Part shown: in pieces, positions 59,799-64,000 of the stretch
Numbering within the stretch: the first letter of the stretch is position 1
How the letters are laid out: each line of letters starts with the position of its first letter
The notes under the pieces: generated by a model
Told to the model about the DNA's origin: nothing
Database searches by the model: none
Seen by the model: the letters and a program-made list of their open reading frames with translations, nothing else
Assembly: GCA_018228645.1 (NCBI GenBank)
Contig: CP073693.1
Coordinates: forward strand, 2,800,416-2,864,415
Source: Clostridiaceae bacterium Marseille-Q4143
GTDB lineage: Bacteria > Bacillota > Clostridia > Lachnospirales > Lachnospiraceae
DNA length: 64,000 bases
Direction of reading: 5' to 3'
Translations under genes and position numbers: made by a program

Positions 59799-60371
59799 CT
59801 AGTTCTCCGATCCTGCTGTATGATGGACATCCATTTTGTGAAACGGGACAATCTTTGCCTTATTTAAAGCAATCATCAATACTGGAATCATGACCAGCTG
59901 AAGGATAATGCCAGGAATCGCATTGAAGAACGCACCTGCCAGGAACAGCTGCCACCCGAAAGGAACACTGCCGATTCCCAGAAGAACAATTCTCACAACG
60001 CCCCATACAATACGGCCAGCCAGCATTGCTCCGACGAGGGAACGATACAGCGATTTTACGCACTTCCATCTGGAATGTCCATAGAGATAACCAATTACCA
60101 GTCCGTAGGCAGCTAGTTCAAATGCCATGGACACTGCATTGGGGAACATGGCAGGCATTCCAAAAAGAACACTTCTTACCAATGGAAGGAAAAATCCGAC
60201 TGCCAGTCCATACTGCCATCCAACAATCAGTCCGCAGAGCAGAACCGGTATATGCATGGGAAGAAGCATCTGTCCGATCATGGGAATTTGTCCGATAAAA
60301 AACGGCAGAATCAGTCCGACAGCAAAAAACATGGCGGACAAAGTCAGTTTTTTTGTGCTTTCATATATCAT
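59799..60371 (-). CDS. ECF transporter S component, substrate unknown
   Basis: A 190-residue membrane protein with about six hydrophobic segments. The start LTLSAMFFAVGLILPFFIGQIPMIGQMLLPMHIPVLLCGLIVG is typical of the ECF substrate-binding subunits of the PF12822-like group, and RIVWGVVRIVLLG is a later helix. It needs a shared EcfAA'T module encoded elsewhere. AAGGAG lies upstream of the ATG. It is first in an operon with the kinase and larC, and a promoter with extended -10 precedes it. Confidence 0.82.
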   Translation of the reverse strand: MIYESTKKLTLSAMFFAVGLILPFFIGQIPMIGQMLLPMHIPVLLCGLIVGWQYGLAVGFFLPLVRSVLFGMPAMFPNAVSMAFELAAYGLVIGYLYGHSRWKCVKSLYRSLVGAMLAGRIVWGVVRIVLLGIGSVPFGWQLFLAGAFFNAIPGIILQLVMIPVLMIALNKAKIVPFHKMDVHHTAGSEN

Positions 60372-60402
60372 ACTAAAGTCTCCTTACAATTTTCTTTTGC
60401 TC

Positions 60403-60433
60403 ATCATAACATTTAACCCAGGTATACGGTCAA
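60403..60433 (-). promoter_or_regulatory. Promoter of the ECF-kinase-larC operon
   Basis: Minus-strand TTGACC (60433-60428) and extended TGTTATGAT with -10 TATGAT (60408-60403). The spacer is 19 bp, longer than ideal, but the extended -10 compensates. Confidence 0.55.
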
Positions 60434-60499
60434 TCTTTTTTTTGCATTTCTTTTACTTTTCATTTATTTTCATACCGAAATGACATAGTTATCATACTT

Positions 60500-60659
60500 T
60501 TCGTATATATAACGAATATTCAAAAAGTTGTATGGTATTTTATTGTGATAAAAATTAAAAAAATATAAACTTTATAAATTTTTTTGTGCAAAACTATTTT
60601 AAAAAAGAGGAAGATGTGATATGGTGATGGTGTTAAGAATTGATGGCAGAATGCCATCA
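60500..60659 (+). promoter_or_regulatory. cstA upstream region: palindrome and hairpin before the ribosome site
   Basis: A near-palindrome with outer arms TTCGT and ACGAA (60500-60516) and a perfect hairpin TGATGGCA-GAA-TGCCATCA (60641-60659) that ends 1 bp before AAGGAGGG. The hairpin could tune cstA translation. No clear -35/-10 pair was found in this AT-rich stretch, and 60434-60673 holds no gene. Confidence 0.5.
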
Positions 60660-60673
60660 GAAGGAGGGAATGT

Positions 60674-62110
60674 ATGATTACATTTTTTGTGTGCCTTGCA
60701 CTGCTTCTCATTGGTTATGCAACCTATGGTGCATTCGTAGAGAAGGTATTTCACCCGGACGACAGAGAGACTCCCTGTACACGTCTGGAAGACGGAGTTG
60801 ACTATGCTCCGATTGCTCCTTGGCGAGCATTCCTGATTCAGTTACTGAACATTGCAGGTCTTGGACCAATTTTCGGAGCTCTGTCAGGCGCTATCTGGGG
60901 TCCGAGCGTTATGCTCTGGATCGTATTTGGTACCATTTTCGCAGGTGCTGTCCACGATTTCTTAAGTGGTATGCTTTCCATGAGAAATGACGGTGCAAGT
61001 ATTGCTGAGATTACCGGTATCTATCTTGGGCCAACAATGAAGACTGTTATGCGTATCTTTTCCGTTGTTCTGCTTGTTATGGTAGGCGTTGTATTTATGG
61101 TAGGTCCGGCAGGTCTTCTGGCTCTGTTGACTCCGAACGTACTGGATGTTAAATTCTGGACAATCATTGTTCTGGTTTACTATTTCCTGGCTACACTTCT
61201 TCCGATCGATAAAATCATCGGAAAGCTGTATCCGCTTTTCGGTATCTGCCTGATCATTATGGCAATCGGTATCGCAGGCGCTACTATTGTAAATAATGTA
61301 AACGGTTCTGCTCCGATGCTTGAGATGACATTACAGAACCTTCATCCGGACGGAAAACCGATCTGGCCATTCATGTTCATTACCGTTGCATGTGGTGCAA
61401 TTTCCGGTTTCCATGCTACTCAGTCACCGATGATCGCAAGATGTCTGACCTCTGAGAAAGATGGACGGAGAATCTTCTATGGTGCTATGGTTGCTGAAGG
61501 TATCATTGCTCTTGTATGGGCTGCAGCAGGATGTGCATTCTACGAGAAAACCGGCGGACTGATGACCGGTCTTGCAGCTGCTAACGGCGGAAACTCTACT
61601 ACCGTATATCAGATGTCCATCGGACTCCTTGGACCTGTAGGTGGTGTTCTGGCTATGATCGGTGTTATTGCATGCCCGATTACTTCCGGTGATACCGCAT
61701 TCAGAAGTGCCCGTCTGACTATCGCAGACTGGTTCAAGATTGATCAGAAAGACCCGAAAAAACGTCTTGCACTTTCCTTCCCGCTGCTGCTGGTTGGTTA
61801 CTTTATCTCCTTCCTTGATTACAATGTTGTATGGAGATATTTCTCCTGGTCCAACCAGACACTTGCTATGATCGCTCTGTGGGCAGGCGCTACTTATCTT
61901 GCTAAATTTGTCAGCAAGAATGCAAGCTTTATCGCAGCTGTGCCGGCAACCTTCATGTCTGCAGTTTCCTGTACATACATTATGATGGCCGGTGAAGGTC
62001 TTGGATTGAGCGCTTCTATCAGCTATCCTGTAGGTATTGTATTTGCAGTTGCCATGCTTGGTATCTTCCTGTTCAAATGCATTTTGAAATCAGATACAAA
62101 AACAGCTTAA
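60674..62110 (+). CDS. cstA: Carbon starvation protein A-family transporter
   Basis: A 478-residue carrier with about 13 hydrophobic segments. Family motifs: WRAFLIQLLNIAGLGPIFGALSGAIWGP (about 50-77), FAGAVHDFLSGMLSMRNDG, SGFHATQSPMIARC and CPITSGDTAFRSARL. Members take up pyruvate or peptides when preferred carbon runs out. It is the short clostridial form, without the longer C-terminus of E. coli CstA (about 700 residues). AAGGAGGG is right upstream of the ATG. It ends in a shared terminator. Confidence 0.93.
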   Translation: MITFFVCLALLLIGYATYGAFVEKVFHPDDRETPCTRLEDGVDYAPIAPWRAFLIQLLNIAGLGPIFGALSGAIWGPSVMLWIVFGTIFAGAVHDFLSGMLSMRNDGASIAEITGIYLGPTMKTVMRIFSVVLLVMVGVVFMVGPAGLLALLTPNVLDVKFWTIIVLVYYFLATLLPIDKIIGKLYPLFGICLIIMAIGIAGATIVNNVNGSAPMLEMTLQNLHPDGKPIWPFMFITVACGAISGFHATQSPMIARCLTSEKDGRRIFYGAMVAEGIIALVWAAAGCAFYEKTGGLMTGLAAANGGNSTTVYQMSIGLLGPVGGVLAMIGVIACPITSGDTAFRSARLTIADWFKIDQKDPKKRLALSFPLLLVGYFISFLDYNVVWRYFSWSNQTLAMIALWAGATYLAKFVSKNASFIAAVPATFMSAVSCTYIMMAGEGLGLSASISYPVGIVFAVAMLGIFLFKCILKSDTKTA

Positions 62111-62133
62111 GTAAATCATACAGTATAACGACG

Positions 62134-62168
62134 AAAAGGGATGCCGGAAAACCGACATCCCTTTCTTT
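62134..62168. terminator. Bidirectional terminator after cstA
   Basis: AAAGGGATG (62135-62143) and CATCCCTTT (62156-62164) with an inner CCGG/CCG; short A- and T-rich flanks on both sides. Confidence 0.82.
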
Positions 62169-62173
62169 AAATT

Positions 62174-62490
62174 TTATTCTACATCTTTCAGAGCATCCAG
62201 ATCTTCTTCACCAGTTCTTACTTTAACAACCTTATCTACATTGTAAACAAAGATCTTACCGTCACCAATATGACCGGTGTAAAGAGCTTTCTTAGCTGCT
62301 TCAATTACTTTATCAACCGGAATATTTCCAACGATGACTTCTACTTTTACCTTCGGCAGCAGGGTCGCATCCATCTCAACTCCACGATACTTCTCTCCTG
62401 CTCCTTTCTGTACTCCGCAGCCCATAACCTGGGTAACGGTCATACCGGTAACTCCGATATCATTCATGGCTTTCTTCAGCTGAAGACAAC
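62174..62490 (-). pseudogene. PII nitrogen-regulator remnant (glnB/glnK) lacking its N-terminus
   Basis: The frame reads CLQLKKAMNDIGVTGMTVTQVMGCGVQKG to the end, nearly the whole PII protein including the T-loop (GAGEKYRGVEMDATLL) and KVKVEVIV, GKIFVYNVDKVVKVRTGE. The first strand (usually about 12 residues with a start Met) is missing because a deletion joins it to the amt relic in a different frame. An internal ATG at 62467 would leave a truncated fold with no ribosome site. Probably non-functional; originally it was either glnK after amt or a PII domain fused to it. Confidence 0.85.
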
Positions 62491-63041
62491 AGTCGCAGTT
62501 GCCGGAGCTACGGTAGTGGTCAGGAAAATAGAACCAAGCTGTTCTACAGAAGTTGCTGCAGCTCCGTTAAATCCGTACCAGCCAAGCCAGAGGATAAAAC
62601 ATCCAAGACAGCCAAGGGGAAGGTTATGTCCCGGAAATGCATTGACCTTTGTGATTCTTCCGGATTTGTCTTTTACAAATTTTCCAATACGGGGTCCGAG
62701 CATTTTGGCACCGATGAGTGCAGAAAGGCCACCTACCATATGGATGGCACAGGAACCTGCAAAATCATGGAATCCTATTTGTGAAAGCCAGCCGCCTCCC
62801 CAGATCCAGTGAGCCTCAATCGGATAAATGACTGCCGAAATGACACCGGAATAAATACGATGGTTCCAATACAGAAATCCATCAGGTTTTTCATCAAAAT
62901 ATTACCGGTATTCTTTGCTCTGGTAAATCCCGCCTCTACCATTGCAAAACCAGCCTGCATCCAAAATACTAACGCGGCTCCGATCAGAAACCAGACGCCA
63001 AAGACTATACCGTTTACGGATTCTAAGATTTCTCCACTCAT
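62476..63041 (-). pseudogene. Ammonium transporter (amt) pseudogene with two internal deletions
   Basis: Frame 1 from the ATG at 63041 is a normal clostridial Amt start: WFLIGAALVFWMQAGFAMVE, then NILMKNLMDFCIGTIVFI. There it jumps to sequence matching GVISAVIYPIEAHWIWGGGW in another frame, so roughly 60 residues are missing and the frame shifts. The second part runs CAIHMVGGLSALIGAKMLGP to LTTTVAPATATVV and is then cut off and joined to PII, losing the last 180 or so residues. Promoter, leader and ribosome site (GAGGAGG) are intact. Confidence 0.88.
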
Positions 63042-63104
63042 AAACGTTCCTCCTCATTTTTCATTCATTAGCATTTCTTCCGGGCCCACCGCATATTTAT
63101 TGCG

Positions 63105-63146
63105 GATAAAAGAAAAAGGCACCGAATCTTCTGATTCAGCGCCTTT
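63105..63146 (-). terminator. Leader terminator (attenuator) of the amt locus
   Basis: On the minus strand AAAGGCGCTGAATC (63146-63133), loop AGAA, GATTCGGTGCCTTT (63128-63115), 14 pairs with two wobble/mismatch positions, then TTTTTCTTTT. It lies between promoter and ATG, so expression needs antitermination. A second hairpin, CCGCA/TGCGG, follows at about 63088-63104. Confidence 0.85.
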
Positions 63147-63157
63147 GCTTGACAATA

Positions 63158-63186
63158 ATTATAAAGATAATCCATTCTTTCGTCAA
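63158..63186 (-). promoter_or_regulatory. Promoter of the amt locus
   Basis: Minus-strand TTGACG (63186-63181), 17-bp spacer, TATAAT (63163-63158). Confidence 0.82.
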
Positions 63187-63264
63187 TCAACGAAAAACAC
63201 GAAAGAAAATAAAGACAGTGTTAAAATTTCGTTAATTTTTACAAAATTGTATCATTGTATGCAA

Positions 63265-64000
63265 TTATTTCTTCTTAAGGCTGCTCAAGGTCTGCTCAAG
63301 TGCCTGAAGCGTCTCCGTTACATCCTGCTCATTCGCATTCTCACCCATATGTCCGATACGGATAACCTGTCCGGTGAGCACATCAAAGCTTCCTGCAATC
63401 ATAATATTATGATCTTTCTTCATAGTTTCCAGAATATCTGCAGCTGTCATTCCTTCCGGAATGCGGATAACGGTAACCGTGTTGGAATATCCATTTTCCA
63501 GATAGAGCGACAGCCCCATCTTCTGAACTGCCGTTCTGGTCATCTCGCCATACTTCTTATGACGGTCATAACGTTCAGTATCTGCTTTTACATTTTCCAG
63601 CGCCGCACAAAGTCCGTAAATATCACTGATGGGCATCGTATATGGGAACCACAGATTCTTATAATAATCCTTGAACACCAGAATATTGGCATAGAAAGAC
63701 GCAATCGGTGTTTTCCTCTCTTCCATGGCTTTCATGGCTGCATCACTGACTGTCACAAAGGTCAGTCCCGGAGGTGCCGAAAGAGCTTTCTGGGAACCTC
63801 CACAGGCAATATCGATCTGTCCCTCGTCCACACGAAGCGGTTCACCAAACATAGCAGAAACAGAATCCACAATCGTCATAATGCCGTATTCATGAAGAGC
63901 ACGGCTTAACTCCTCTACCGGATTCAGAACTCCGCTTGGTGTATCACAGTGTACCAGCGTTGCATATTTAAAATCATGATGTTCTTTTAAATATGCACGA
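63265..64000 (-). CDS. Class V aminotransferase (alanine-glyoxylate type), N-terminus cut by the window edge
   Basis: The frame is open from the right edge (codon at 63999-63997) to the stop at 63265, 244 residues. It includes LVHCDTPSGVLNPVEELS, TIVDSVSAMFGEP (PLP-binding Asp) and ACGGSQKALSAPPGLTFV, where the Lys of SQKAL forms the Schiff base. YTMPISDIYGLCAAL and GYSNTVTVIRIPEGM follow. This is the alanine-glyoxylate/serine-pyruvate subgroup of fold-type I enzymes. About 120 N-terminal residues should lie beyond 64000. It belongs with glyoxylate-serine metabolism; garR elsewhere in the window could use related intermediates, but they are 49 kb apart. Confidence 0.92.
   Translation of the reverse strand, partial: RAYLKEHHDFKYATLVHCDTPSGVLNPVEELSRALHEYGIMTIVDSVSAMFGEPLRVDEGQIDIACGGSQKALSAPPGLTFVTVSDAAMKAMEERKTPIASFYANILVFKDYYKNLWFPYTMPISDIYGLCAALENVKADTERYDRHKKYGEMTRTAVQKMGLSLYLENGYSNTVTVIRIPEGMTAADILETMKKDHNIMIAGSFDVLTGQVIRIGHMGENANEQDVTETLQALEQTLSSLKKK

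Overview
The window looks like the chromosome of a spore-forming, gut-type Lachnospiraceae (Clostridia; Blautia-like, inferred). Supporting signs are strong AAGGAGG ribosome sites, TTGACA-N17-TATAAT promoters, a YlbJ-type sporulation membrane protein, clostridial Amt/PII and thiamine-salvage genes, and moderate GC. No rRNA or tRNA gene was seen.

Layout. 0-3.3 kb: edge of a RelE-type toxin locus, an rRNA pseudouridine synthase, a membrane protein, a coiled-coil protein and YlbJ. 3.3-8.4 kb: an M23 peptidase, then a TPP-riboswitch operon thiD-tenA-thiZXY for pyrimidine salvage. 8.4-16 kb: RecD2 helicase fused to a DnaQ-like exonuclease, a TAXI binding protein paired with a GltS carrier, GarR, an MFS carrier and a single XerS-like recombinase with a dif-like site at its 5' end. 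17-22.4 kb: an ABC-class ATPase, a YczE-like protein, a two-gene ZorAB/MotAB-like motor pair and a LysM protein behind a LexA-box promoter. 22.4-29.6 kb: a PfkB kinase and molybdenum genes (MOSC-Mog fusion, moaC, moaA, modABC, and a MobA-like/ModE fusion) with a ModE box at modA.

29.6-46.9 kb is an accessory island: repeats, DinJ/YafQ, a phage-type SNF2 helicase with a structured leader, and then a same-strand run of seven tightly spaced genes (32.75-45.25 kb). That run joins a complete ABC-three-component (ABC-3C) system, a small Cro/CI regulator and an extended type III restriction-modification module (PLD-like/SNF2 helicase, DUF4391, Mod, Res). A DUF4143 ATPase closes the island. An 81-bp diverged direct repeat (61/81 identical) lies near both ends. 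The island separates the MobA-ModE/modABC genes from a MoeA-like gene on the same strand, suggesting it split a molybdenum cluster.

47-64 kb: MoeA-like protein with an NSS transporter; a dpp peptide ABC operon with dipeptide epimerase and serine hydrolase (peptide or muropeptide use); LarC with a uridine-kinase-like protein and an ECF S component; CstA; an ammonium-transporter/PII locus wrecked by two deletions but keeping its promoter and leader terminator; and a class V aminotransferase running off the right edge.

All function calls come from reading sequence and recalled family features; no database search was run.
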